Source: an uncultured Oscillospiraceae bacterium (GTDB lineage: Bacteria; Bacillota; Clostridia; Oscillospirales; Oscillospiraceae). From it: 10,873 bases of DNA. This document shows positions 1 to 6,113 of the stretch, one piece after another. The notes below the pieces were generated by a model. That model searched no databases, was not told where the DNA came from, and saw nothing but the letters and a program-made list of their open reading frames with translations. The DNA lies in assembly GCA_900752445.1 (NCBI GenBank), contig CAADVN010000181.1:1-10873 (forward strand). Reading direction: 5' to 3'. The position numbers and the translations under genes were made by a program. Every line of letters starts with the position of its first letter. Position 1 is the first letter of the stretch.

Positions 1-1603
1 CCCGCCGGGGGAGGAGGCCGCCCGGGTCGAGGTGCCCCTTGCCCGAAAACCCGCGGTGGCGGGTGAGGCCCATCCAGCCCTCGCCGCAGGCCGCGCCGTA
101 GGGGTCGGTGCCGCCCGCGCCTGCCATGGGCAGCGGAAAGGGCCTCTTCACCGCCGAGGGCAGCTCCGTGTCGATGCGCGGGTGGATGAGCCCGTGGCCG
201 CGCGCGACCACGCCGCGTTCAGGGTCGAACCGAGGGGCGTTCATCGGGTGCAGCATTGCCCCTATGAGCTCCCGGGCCGAGCCAGGCAGAAGACGGGTGT
301 CCGCGTCGAGCGTTAGGATGTATTTGACGCCGCAGAGCCGCTTTTTGTCACCGGCGAGGACGGAAAGCCCCGTGGCGTCGCCGCGCAGGAGCCGCGCCAG
401 GGCCAGCAGCGCACCGCGCTTGCGCTCAAAGCCGCACCAGACCCCGTCGCGCCCGCGAGGTTTCCGTTCGCGGCAGAAAAGGTAAAATCCCCCGCCGTAT
501 TTCTCGTTGAGCGCCGAGACGGCTTTGACGGCGGCGTCCACCGCCCCGGCGTCCGTGTCGAGCACGGCGGCCTTCGCCTCAGGCAGGTCGGCCAGCAGGC
601 CGAACATGAGGTTTTCGCCGCAGTCGCGCGAGGCGAGCATGAACTCCTCGAGCCTGCGGGAGAGCTCCGCGCCCGACTCGGGTTTCCCCAGCAGGGAGGA
701 CACTACGCACAGGCAGCGGCCCTCGTCCGGAACGCCGCCCGCCAGCTCGAGCCTTGGCAGCAGGCGCGGCGGCAGGGCGCGCAGGAGTACGAAGTCGCAA
801 ACAGACTTCGCAAGCTCCCAGACCGCCGCAAAAGAGAGCAGCGCGAGGGCGATGCTTTTATACCAGAGCCCGAGGAAAATGGCAATGGCCGCAGCCGGTA
901 TGAGCTGGGCCGCGGCGCAGCCGTAACCGCGTTTCGGCTCGGGAAAGAGCAGGAAGCCCACATGCCCGTCCTCGCCGCAGCCGGCGATGAGCCGCCGGGC
1001 CAGTTCCAGCTCCTCGACGCCCTCGCGCTTTGCCATGAGGCGAACGCGTTCGCGGTAGGCGGCGCGGCTGCGCTCGTCCATCTGCGGGTAGACCCCGGCG
1101 GGGTCGCGGCGCAGCTCGCGCTCGACGAGGTCCGCGTCCTCGAGGAGACCAGTGAGGTCAAGGCTGGCAAAGAGCCGTATGGAGCCTATGCAGGCCGAGA
1201 GCAGGGAAACGTCGATGCCGCCCTCGAGGGCGAGGGCGATCTTCTCTATGAGCGCCAGGCGCAGGCAGGGCGCGAATACGGCGAGCTCGCGCATGCGCAG
1301 GGGAGAACCCTCCTGAAATTTTGCGAGGAAGGCGGCGGCGTTTTCGGCGTCCACCTGCCCGCCGGCCTCGCGTACCAGCTCGCGGCAGGCCTCGGGCAGG
1401 CAGGCCCTGAGCCGTCCCGCGCCCCGCAGCTCCGAGACGGCGAGACGGCCCTCGCGCTCTATGAGATACCAGTTGTCCAGCAGCCATTCAGCGCCCGCAG
1501 GCAGGTCTCCCGCCGCCTTCGCGAGCCGGTCATGGCGGCGGCGTATCGTGTGAAGCAGGCCAAGAAGCTCCCGGGAGAGCGCACGGCCCGTGGTCTCGGA
1601 CAT
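1..1603 (-). CDS. ndvB: Cyclic beta-glucan synthase-like protein (GT84, NdvB/ChvB family), N-terminal part
   Basis: This is the first 534 codons of a very large protein; the frame is open to the window edge. It resembles the N-terminal half of cyclic beta-1,2-glucan synthases, inner-membrane enzymes that polymerise glucose from UDP-glucose and cyclise it; full members have about 2,800 residues. Visible family marks, in order, are EWLLDNWYLIE near residues 38-48, RRDPAGVYPQMD near 169-180, a hydrophobic membrane stretch near 232-275, the motif PPRLLPRLEL just after it, GFERKRGALL near 390, and a glycosyltransferase core TLDADTR with D433 and D435 as likely nucleotide-sugar and metal ligands. 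A GGTDPYG motif follows. The ATG at 1601-1603 is preceded by AAGGTGA (1608-1614) at a suitable distance. The gene is divergent from ylxM. The family call is firm. The exact glucan made is not known, because the C-terminal GH94-like phosphorylase region lies outside the window. Confidence 0.85.
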   Translation of the reverse strand, partial: MSETTGRALSRELLGLLHTIRRRHDRLAKAAGDLPAGAEWLLDNWYLIEREGRLAVSELRGAGRLRACLPEACRELVREAGGQVDAENAAAFLAKFQEGSPLRMRELAVFAPCLRLALIEKIALALEGGIDVSLLSACIGSIRLFASLDLTGLLEDADLVERELRRDPAGVYPQMDERSRAAYRERVRLMAKREGVEELELARRLIAGCGEDGHVGFLLFPEPKRGYGCAAAQLIPAAAIAIFLGLWYKSIALALLSFAAVWELAKSVCDFVLLRALPPRLLPRLELAGGVPDEGRCLCVVSSLLGKPESGAELSRRLEEFMLASRDCGENLMFGLLADLPEAKAAVLDTDAGAVDAAVKAVSALNEKYGGGFYLFCRERKPRGRDGVWCGFERKRGALLALARLLRGDATGLSVLAGDKKRLCGVKYILTLDADTRLLPGSARELIGAMLHPMNAPRFDPERGVVARGHGLIHPRIDTELPSAVKRPFPLPMAGAGGTDPYGAACGEGWMGLTRHRGFSGKGHLDPGGLLPRR

Positions 1604-1639
1604 TTTATCACCTTATCCAGTAAAAATTCGCATGGATTA

Positions 1640-1660
1640 ATTTGCCCCGCAAATGCAAAT
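1640..1660. promoter_or_regulatory. GCAAAT palindrome in divergent intergenic region (possible operator)
   Basis: ATTTGC (1640-1645), CCC, then GCAAAT (1649-1654) forms a perfect 6+3+6 palindrome. A second GCAAAT follows directly at 1655-1660. It lies between the start of the glucan synthase gene and the ylxM promoter, 37 bp upstream of the former's start codon. The position would suit a regulator of the glucan synthase gene. This is inference: no regulator is identified, and short palindromes occur by chance. Confidence 0.25.
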
Positions 1661-1692
1661 GATATACCGGAGAGGCTGTAAAAGAAAAATAC

Positions 1693-1721
1693 TTGACAGG
1701 GGCGGCGGCTGAGTGTATAAT
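1693..1721 (+). promoter_or_regulatory. Consensus sigma-A promoter for the ylxM-ffh cluster
   Basis: TTGACA (1693-1698) and TATAAT (1716-1721) are both exact consensus hexamers and are separated by 17 bp. An A-rich stretch (1680-1690) precedes the -35 and could act as an UP-like element. Transcription would begin near 1728, leaving a leader of about 24 nt with GAGGGGAGG (1736-1744) before the ATG at 1752. This placement also excludes any ylxM start upstream of about 1728. Confidence 0.9.
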
Positions 1722-1751
1722 CACAAAGGTTTTTTGAGGGGAGGCGGCGCC

Positions 1752-2102
1752 ATGGCTGAGGGTGCAGTGGAGAGGACGATGCTCTACGACTTTTACGGTG
1801 AGCTGCTTACCGAAAAACAGAGGGAGTATTTCGACCTGCACTACAACGAGGACCTGTCGCTGGCGGAGATAGCGGACATAAGCGGCATCTCGCGGCAGGG
1901 GGTCTGGGACATCATAAAGAGGGCCGAGGCGACGCTGAGGGACATCGAGGCGAAGACGGGGCTCATAGCGAGGTTCGAGGCGCGGCGCGAGGCACTCGCC
2001 CGGATAGAGGAACGGCTGGGCACGCTGCTGGGGTCACAGGACGCGGCGGCACGGGACACGGCGAGGCAGGTCATGGAGGAGCTGCGGCGCCTGGACGACT
2101 GA
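1752..2102 (+). CDS. ylxM: YlxM family DNA-binding/SRP-associated protein
   Basis: This protein of 116 residues matches the YlxM/p13 family, which is almost always encoded just upstream of ffh and is linked to the signal recognition particle; in streptococci it modulates SRP GTPase activity. The N-terminal segment with LYDFYGELLTEKQ and YFDLHYNEDLS is followed by a sigma-70 region 4-like helix-turn-helix near residues 35-59 (LSLAEIADISGISRQGVWD). A charged helical tail follows. The start at ATG 1752 is chosen because GAGGGGAGG lies 7 nt upstream and because the predicted transcript begins near 1728; an in-frame start at 1713 would lie inside the promoter. The stop is 15 nt before the ffh start, so the two are probably co-transcribed. 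No ftsY precedes it, unlike in many Firmicutes. Confidence 0.93.
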   Translation: MAEGAVERTMLYDFYGELLTEKQREYFDLHYNEDLSLAEIADISGISRQGVWDIIKRAEATLRDIEAKTGLIARFEARREALARIEERLGTLLGSQDAAARDTARQVMEELRRLDD

Positions 2103-2117
2103 TGGAGGTGAGCTGAC

Positions 2118-3479
2118 TTGGCTTTTGAGAGCCTTTCCGACAAACTGAATGCGACCTTCAAGAAGCTCAGGGGCAAGGGCCGGCTGACTGAGATGGACGT
2201 CAATGAGGCCATGCGCGAGGTGCGCCTGGCGCTGCTCGAGGCCGACGTGAGCTACAAGGTCGTGAAGGACTTTGTAAAGCGCGTCTCGGAGCGCGCGAGG
2301 GGCGCGGAGGTCATGGAGAGCCTGACCCCGGCGCAGATGGTCGTGAAGATAGTGAACGAGGAGCTGCGCGCCCTCATGGGCAGCGAGAACCAGAAGCTGA
2401 ACATCTCCTCGAAGAGCCCGAGCGTCTGCATGCTGGTGGGCCTGCAGGGCGCGGGCAAGACGACGAACGGCGCGAAGCTCGCGGCGCTCATGAAAAAGCA
2501 GGGCAAGCGCCCGCTGCTCGTGGCCTGCGACGTGTACCGTCCGGCGGCGATAAAGCAGCTGGAGACCGTGGGCGAGAAGCTGGGCATCCCGGTGTTCCAG
2601 ATGGGCCAGGGCGACCCGGTGGAGATAGCGAAGGCGGGCATAGCCCACGCGAAGAAGTTCGGCAGCGACCTCGTGTTCCTCGACACGGCGGGCCGCCTGC
2701 ACATAGACGCCGAGCTCATGGACGAGCTAAAGAACATCAAGGCCGCGACGGAGCCGGCGGAGATCCTGCTGGTGGTGGACGCGATGACGGGCCAGGACGC
2801 GGTGAACGCGGCCTCGGCCTTCGACGAGGCGCTGGACGTGACGGGCGTGATGCTCACGAAGCTCGACGGCGACGCGCGAGGCGGCGCGGCGCTTTCGGTC
2901 ACGGCGGTGACGGGCAAACCGATAAAATTCGCCGGCATAGGCGAGAAGCTCGACCAGATAGAGCCCTTCCACCCGGACCGCATGGCGGGGCGCATCCTCG
3001 GCATGGGCGACGTGCTGACGCTCATCGAAAAGGCGGAGCAGACGCTCGACGAGAAGAAGGCGGCGGAAATGGCCGAGAGGCTGCGCCAGAACAAGTTCAC
3101 GCTGGCCGACTACCTCGAGCAGATGAAGCAGCTCAAGGGCATGGGCTCCATGGAGGACATAGCGGGCATGCTGGGCATGAACGCCAAGAGCCTCAAGGGC
3201 GCGAAGGTGGACGAGAAGGCCATGGCCCGCACGGAGGCGATCATCCTCTCGATGACGCCGAAGGAGCGGGAGAACCCGGGCATCCTCGGCAACTCGCGCA
3301 AGAAGCGCATCGCGGCGGGCTCGGGCACGACGGTCATGGACGTGAACCGGCTGCTGAAGCAGTACGACATGATGCTCCAGCTCGTGAAGCAGATGTCCGG
3401 CAACAGCCGCAAGATGAAGAAATTCGCCAAGATGGGCGGGGGCTTCCCGGGCATGCCGGGCGGCTTCCCGGGCATGTGA
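2118..3479 (+). CDS. ffh: Signal recognition particle protein Ffh (SRP54)
   Basis: Ffh is the GTPase of the signal recognition particle. It binds 4.5S/6S RNA and hydrophobic signal sequences on nascent chains and docks with FtsY at the membrane. At 453 residues it has the normal length. The order is an N helical bundle (about 1-95), then the G domain with the P-loop GLQGAGKT (108-115), DVYRPAA near 138, DTAGR (189-193) and TKLDGDARGG from 247, then a methionine-rich M domain from about 300 with GTTVMDVNRLLKQY. It ends in a Gly-Phe-Pro-Met tail in which a 15-nt unit (GGCTTCCCGGGCATG) occurs twice, at 3441-3455 and 3462-3476. The start is UUG at 2118, supported by GGAGGTGA (2104-2111) 6 nt upstream. 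It lies between ylxM and rpsP in one cluster. Its codons include many AUA. Confidence 0.98.
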   Translation: MAFESLSDKLNATFKKLRGKGRLTEMDVNEAMREVRLALLEADVSYKVVKDFVKRVSERARGAEVMESLTPAQMVVKIVNEELRALMGSENQKLNISSKSPSVCMLVGLQGAGKTTNGAKLAALMKKQGKRPLLVACDVYRPAAIKQLETVGEKLGIPVFQMGQGDPVEIAKAGIAHAKKFGSDLVFLDTAGRLHIDAELMDELKNIKAATEPAEILLVVDAMTGQDAVNAASAFDEALDVTGVMLTKLDGDARGGAALSVTAVTGKPIKFAGIGEKLDQIEPFHPDRMAGRILGMGDVLTLIEKAEQTLDEKKAAEMAERLRQNKFTLADYLEQMKQLKGMGSMEDIAGMLGMNAKSLKGAKVDEKAMARTEAIILSMTPKERENPGILGNSRKKRIAAGSGTTVMDVNRLLKQYDMMLQLVKQMSGNSRKMKKFAKMGGGFPGMPGGFPGM

Positions 3480-3541
3480 CGCTGGTTGACGCCGCCTCGG
3501 GCGGTCTCAATATACGAAAAAACTAACGGAGGTGAAAATAC

Positions 3542-3778
3542 ATGGTAAAGATCAGACTTCGCAGGATGGGCGCCAAGAAGGCTCCGTACTACCGCATCGT
3601 GGTCGCGGATTCCCGCAGCCCGCGCGACGGCAGGTTCATCGAGGAGATAGGCACCTACGATCCTCTGAGCGAGAACGAGAAGCTGAAGGTGGACCTGGAG
3701 CGCGCCAAGTACTGGATCGCGAACGGCGCCCAGCCGACCGACACCGTCAGGGGCCTGCTGAAAAAGGCCGAGGCTTAA
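3542..3778 (+). CDS. rpsP: 30S ribosomal protein bS16
   Basis: bS16 is a small-subunit ribosomal protein that binds 16S rRNA early in 30S assembly. The 78-residue product has the family length and the diagnostic N-terminus (VKIRLRRMGAKKAPYYRIVV), followed by ADSRSPRDGRFIEEIGTYDP and a C-terminal region ending PTDTVRGLLKKAEA. The ATG at 3542 has a strong GGAGGTGA site at 3528-3535, 6 nt upstream. The 62-nt gap after ffh contains a small GC hairpin (GCCGCC/GGCGGT, 3491-3505) without a T-tract, so transcription from the ylxM promoter probably continues into it. khpA follows after 18 nt. Isoleucine is mostly AUC here, as expected for a highly expressed gene. Confidence 0.98.
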   Translation: MVKIRLRRMGAKKAPYYRIVVADSRSPRDGRFIEEIGTYDPLSENEKLKVDLERAKYWIANGAQPTDTVRGLLKKAEA

Positions 3779-3796
3779 GGAGCTGCTGACTGAACG

Positions 3797-4027
3797 ATGA
3801 AAGAACTGTTGACCTACATCATACAGAGCCTCGTTGAGAATCCCGACGAGGTCTCCGTGACCGAGCGCAAAGCCGACGGCGAGACCGTGTTCGAGGTCAG
3901 GGTCGCCGAGGGCGATATGGGCAAGGTCATAGGCCGTCAGGGCCGGATCGTGAAGGAGATCCGCGTGCTCATGAAGGCCGTAGCCCAGAGAAAGGGCAAA
4001 AAGGTGTCCGTGGAGATCATGGACTGA
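3797..4027 (+). CDS. khpA: KH-domain RNA-binding protein KhpA
   Basis: The 76-residue product is essentially one KH RNA-binding domain, with the nucleic-acid-gripping loop GRQGR (residues 46-50) inside GKVIGRQGRIVKEIR. Members of this family (KhpA, formerly YlqC) pair with KhpB/EloR in streptococci and bind RNA; they affect cell elongation and division. They typically sit between rpsP and rimM in Firmicutes, as here. The closest ribosome-binding sequence is AAGGAG at 3777-3782, which overlaps the rpsP stop and is 14 nt from the ATG. That is longer than ideal, so translation may depend partly on coupling to rpsP. A strong intrinsic terminator starts at the last base of its stop codon. Confidence 0.95.
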   Translation: MKELLTYIIQSLVENPDEVSVTERKADGETVFEVRVAEGDMGKVIGRQGRIVKEIRVLMKAVAQRKGKKVSVEIMD

Positions 4028-4070
4028 CGTTAAGGGGGGCGCAAGACCGCCTCCCTTAGCGTATTTTTTT
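4027..4070 (+). terminator. Intrinsic terminator between khpA and rimM
   Basis: The arms 4027-4041 (ACGTTAAGGGGGGCG) and 4048-4062 (CGCCTCCCTTAGCGT) can form a 15-bp stem with two G-T (G-U in RNA) wobbles around a 6-nt CAAGAC loop. An A and seven Ts follow directly (4063-4070). This is a textbook Rho-independent terminator. It begins at the final base of the khpA stop codon and ends 16 nt before the rimM start. It probably acts as a partial stop that lowers rimM-trmD expression relative to rpsP-khpA. No clear promoter is visible in the short gap after it. Confidence 0.9.
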
Positions 4071-4086
4071 ATTGGAGCGGTTTGAG

Positions 4087-4572
4087 ATGAAGGAGAAGTA
4101 CATCGAGGCCGGGGAGATAGTGAACACCCACGGCGTGCGGGGCGAAGTGAAGATTCTGCCCTGGACGGACTCGGCGGAGTTTTTGGCGAGATTCAAGACC
4201 CTGTATATAGACGGCGCGCCCGTGCGCGTGCGCGCATCGAGGGTCCACAAGGGTGCGGTGCTGGCCCTGCTCGAGGGCGTGGAGGACGTGAACGCCGCCA
4301 TGAGGCTCAAGGGCAGGACGGTGTATATAGACCGCGAGGACGCAAAGCTGCCGCGCGGCGGGTATTTCATACAGGATATAATCGGCGCCGAGGTCGTCAC
4401 CGAGGCCGGAGAGAGCATAGGCAGGCTCGCGGAGGTCATAGACGCGCCCGCGTCCATGGTCTACGTCGTGCGCGGCGAGCGTGAGCGGCTCATACCCGCG
4501 GTGCCGGAGTTCATACTGAGTACGGACGCCGACGCGGGCGTCATAACCGTGCGGCTGATAGAGGGGATGTAG
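4087..4572 (+). CDS. rimM: 16S rRNA processing protein RimM
   Basis: RimM is a 30S assembly factor that binds uS19 and helps mature the 3' head domain of 16S rRNA. The 161-residue product has the normal two-domain form. The N-terminal RimM beta-barrel (about 4-82) carries AGEIVNTHGVRGEVKI and later LKGRTVYIDREDAKLPRGGYF. The C-terminal PRC-barrel-like domain (about 93-160) carries IIGAEVVTEAG and the stretch LIPAVPEFI. The ATG at 4087 is preferred over an in-frame TTG at 4072 because GGAG at 4074-4077 is 9 nt upstream of it. The gene lies just after an intrinsic terminator, so its transcript must come from readthrough or an unseen internal promoter. trmD begins one base after its stop, which implies tight translational coupling. 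Confidence 0.95.
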   Translation: MKEKYIEAGEIVNTHGVRGEVKILPWTDSAEFLARFKTLYIDGAPVRVRASRVHKGAVLALLEGVEDVNAAMRLKGRTVYIDREDAKLPRGGYFIQDIIGAEVVTEAGESIGRLAEVIDAPASMVYVVRGERERLIPAVPEFILSTDADAGVITVRLIEGM

Positions 4573-4573
4573 C

Positions 4574-5869
4574 GTGGAGCCTTACAGGATAGATATAATG
4601 ACCCTCTTTCCCGACAGCATGAGGGCCGTCTTGGGCGAGAGCATCATAGGCCGCGCGGCGAGAAAGGGCGCGGTGGAGATAAACTGCGTCCAGATACGCG
4701 ACTACACGGAGAATAAGCAGATGCAGGTGGACGACTACCCCTACGGCGGTGGCTGGGGCCTTGTGATGATGGCCCAGCCCCTCAAGAGCTGCCTCGACGA
4801 CATCATGTCGAAGGCGGGCGGGCGGCGCAGCCGGGTCATCTACATGTCGCCGCAGGGGAAGCCCTTTAACCAGGCTGAGGCCAAGCGGCTCCGGCGGGAC
4901 TACGACCACCTCGTGCTCGTCTGCGGGCACTACGAGGGCGTGGACGAGCGCTTTATAGAGGAGTGCGTGGACGAGGAAATTTCGCTGGGCGACTTCGTGC
5001 TCACGGGCGGCGAGATAGCGGCCATGGCCGTGGCCGACTGCGTCTGCCGCATGGTGCCGGGCGTCCTCGCCGACGAGGAGTGCTATACCGGCGAGAGCCA
5101 CTGGGACGGGCTCTTGGAGTACCCGCAGTATACCCGGCCCGAGGTCTGGGAGGGCCGCGCCGTGCCCGAGGTGCTGCTCACGGGCGACCACGCCAAGGTG
5201 GCGAAGTGGCGCAGGAAAAAGCAGCTCGAGCGCACGCTCGACAAGCGGCCGGATATGTTTGAGAAATTGGAGCTTACGGACAAAATGGACAGGAGACTTG
5301 CCGAAGAGATAAGATACGAGCGCCTGCCTGAGGGCGAAAAGCTGCGCTTCGAGCCCCGGCGCGCGGAGCCCGCAGACGTGCCGGGCATCATGGAGATCGT
5401 CGCCCAGGCCCAGCGCTATCTGCGCGAGTCGGGCGTGGACCAGTGGCAGGACGGCTACCCGACGGAGCCGGTGCTGTTCAGGGACATGGACTACGGCCAG
5501 GGCTGGGTCTTCGAGCACGAGGGCGAGCTTGCGGGCTACTGCTGCATCTCCATGCGGCACGAGCCGAGCTATGACGTCATAGACGGCGCCTGGCTCACGG
5601 AAGGCGACAACTACGCCGTCGTGCACCGGGCCATGGCCTCGGACAAGTACCGGGGCACAAGGCTCGCGCGGGACATGTTCTCGCTGGCCTTCGAGCTCGC
5701 GGCGGGACTGGGGAAAATTTCGGTCAGGGTGGATACGCACCGGGACAACAGGGCCATGAACCGGCTCGCGGAAAAGAAGCTGGGCTTCACCTACTGCGGC
5801 GAGGTGGACGTCAGCCTCATGGACCCGGGCCACGACTCGAGGCGCAACGCCTTCGAAAAGCTCATCTGA
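4574..5869 (+). CDS. trmD: tRNA (guanosine(37)-N1)-methyltransferase TrmD fused to a C-terminal GNAT acetyltransferase domain
   Basis: The first ~245 of 431 residues form a complete TrmD, the SpoU-TrmD knotted enzyme that methylates N1 of G37 in tRNAs from SAM and prevents +1 frameshifting. Visible marks are MTLFPDSM, DDYPYGGGWG, GHYEGVDERF, the knot segment LTGGEIAAM (G145, G146, E147), D155 at the position of the catalytic Asp, and GESHWDGLLEYPQYTRP. After a short charged linker the frame continues from about residue 257 into a GNAT fold of the type found as separate proteins in Firmicutes: YLRESGVDQWQDGYP, YRGTRLARDMF (acetyl-CoA motif A region), VDTHRDN (386-392), and LGFTYCGEV. The usual second motif-A glycine is Arg363, so acetyl-CoA binding could be altered. 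The GTG start at 4574 lies one base after the rimM stop, with GAGGGG at 4561-4566. The acetylation target is unknown. Confidence 0.93.
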   Translation: MEPYRIDIMTLFPDSMRAVLGESIIGRAARKGAVEINCVQIRDYTENKQMQVDDYPYGGGWGLVMMAQPLKSCLDDIMSKAGGRRSRVIYMSPQGKPFNQAEAKRLRRDYDHLVLVCGHYEGVDERFIEECVDEEISLGDFVLTGGEIAAMAVADCVCRMVPGVLADEECYTGESHWDGLLEYPQYTRPEVWEGRAVPEVLLTGDHAKVAKWRRKKQLERTLDKRPDMFEKLELTDKMDRRLAEEIRYERLPEGEKLRFEPRRAEPADVPGIMEIVAQAQRYLRESGVDQWQDGYPTEPVLFRDMDYGQGWVFEHEGELAGYCCISMRHEPSYDVIDGAWLTEGDNYAVVHRAMASDKYRGTRLARDMFSLAFELAAGLGKISVRVDTHRDNRAMNRLAEKKLGFTYCGEVDVSLMDPGHDSRRNAFEKLI

Positions 5870-5900
5870 CCGGCGTACAGAAAGGATGAAAGGTATGGCC

Positions 5901-6095
5901 ATGAAAAAACAGGATCGTTTCGTTATCAAGGAGAACCAGGGTCTGGGAGCGGGCATGCTGTATGTCGTGGTGGACATGCAGACTGGCGTCAACTACCTCG
6001 CCGTCGGCGGGCTCACGCCGACGCATATCACGCCGCTGCTGGACGCAAACGGTAACGTCGTCGTGGACAGCGCGGCGCAAAATACGCTCGAATGA
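5901..6095 (+). CDS. Small DUF6440-like protein
   Basis: This is a protein of 64 residues, about 21 bp in frame longer if it starts at ATG 5886 or 5895. It reads like members of the small Firmicutes family DUF6440: an N-terminal KKQDRFVIKE segment, then a beta-rich VVVDMQTGVNYLAV with the typical D-x-x-T-G-V-x-Y pattern, then ITPLLDANGNVVV near the C-terminus. No function is known for the family. I prefer ATG 5901 because AAAGG (5889-5893) lies 7 nt upstream; ATG 5895 has AAAGG (5881-5885) 9 nt upstream and is also possible, while ATG 5886 has too little room for a ribosome site. No signal peptide or membrane segment is seen. It lies 31 nt after trmD and 18 nt before the pantothenate kinase gene, so it is probably co-transcribed with them. 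Confidence 0.75.
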   Translation: MKKQDRFVIKENQGLGAGMLYVVVDMQTGVNYLAVGGLTPTHITPLLDANGNVVVDSAAQNTLE

Positions 6096-6113
6096 GCCTG
6101 TGAGGTGCATCCA

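Noticed and set aside
962..1681. A 239-codon open frame on the plus strand
   Set aside because: It lies antisense to the glucan synthase gene, which has clear family motifs; the product is unlike any family and runs over the intergenic region.
1604..1700. A sigma-A promoter for the glucan synthase gene on the minus strand
   Set aside because: Only partial -35 or -10 like hexamers are present, with wrong spacing; none could be supported.
1713..1751. Upstream in-frame start for ylxM
   Set aside because: It overlaps the -10 box and lies before the predicted transcription start; the ATG at 1752 has a strong ribosome-binding site.
3491..3505. GC hairpin between ffh and rpsP as a terminator
   Set aside because: The stem is only about 6 bp and no T-tract follows, so it is not a convincing terminator.
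3532..3789. An 85-codon frame overlapping rpsP
   Set aside because: It is the +1 shadow of rpsP, which has the conserved bS16 sequence and a ribosome-binding site.
4541..5992. A 483-codon open frame on the minus strand
   Set aside because: It is antisense to trmD-GNAT; composition is rich in H, A, R and V as expected from a GC-rich shadow, with no recognisable domain.
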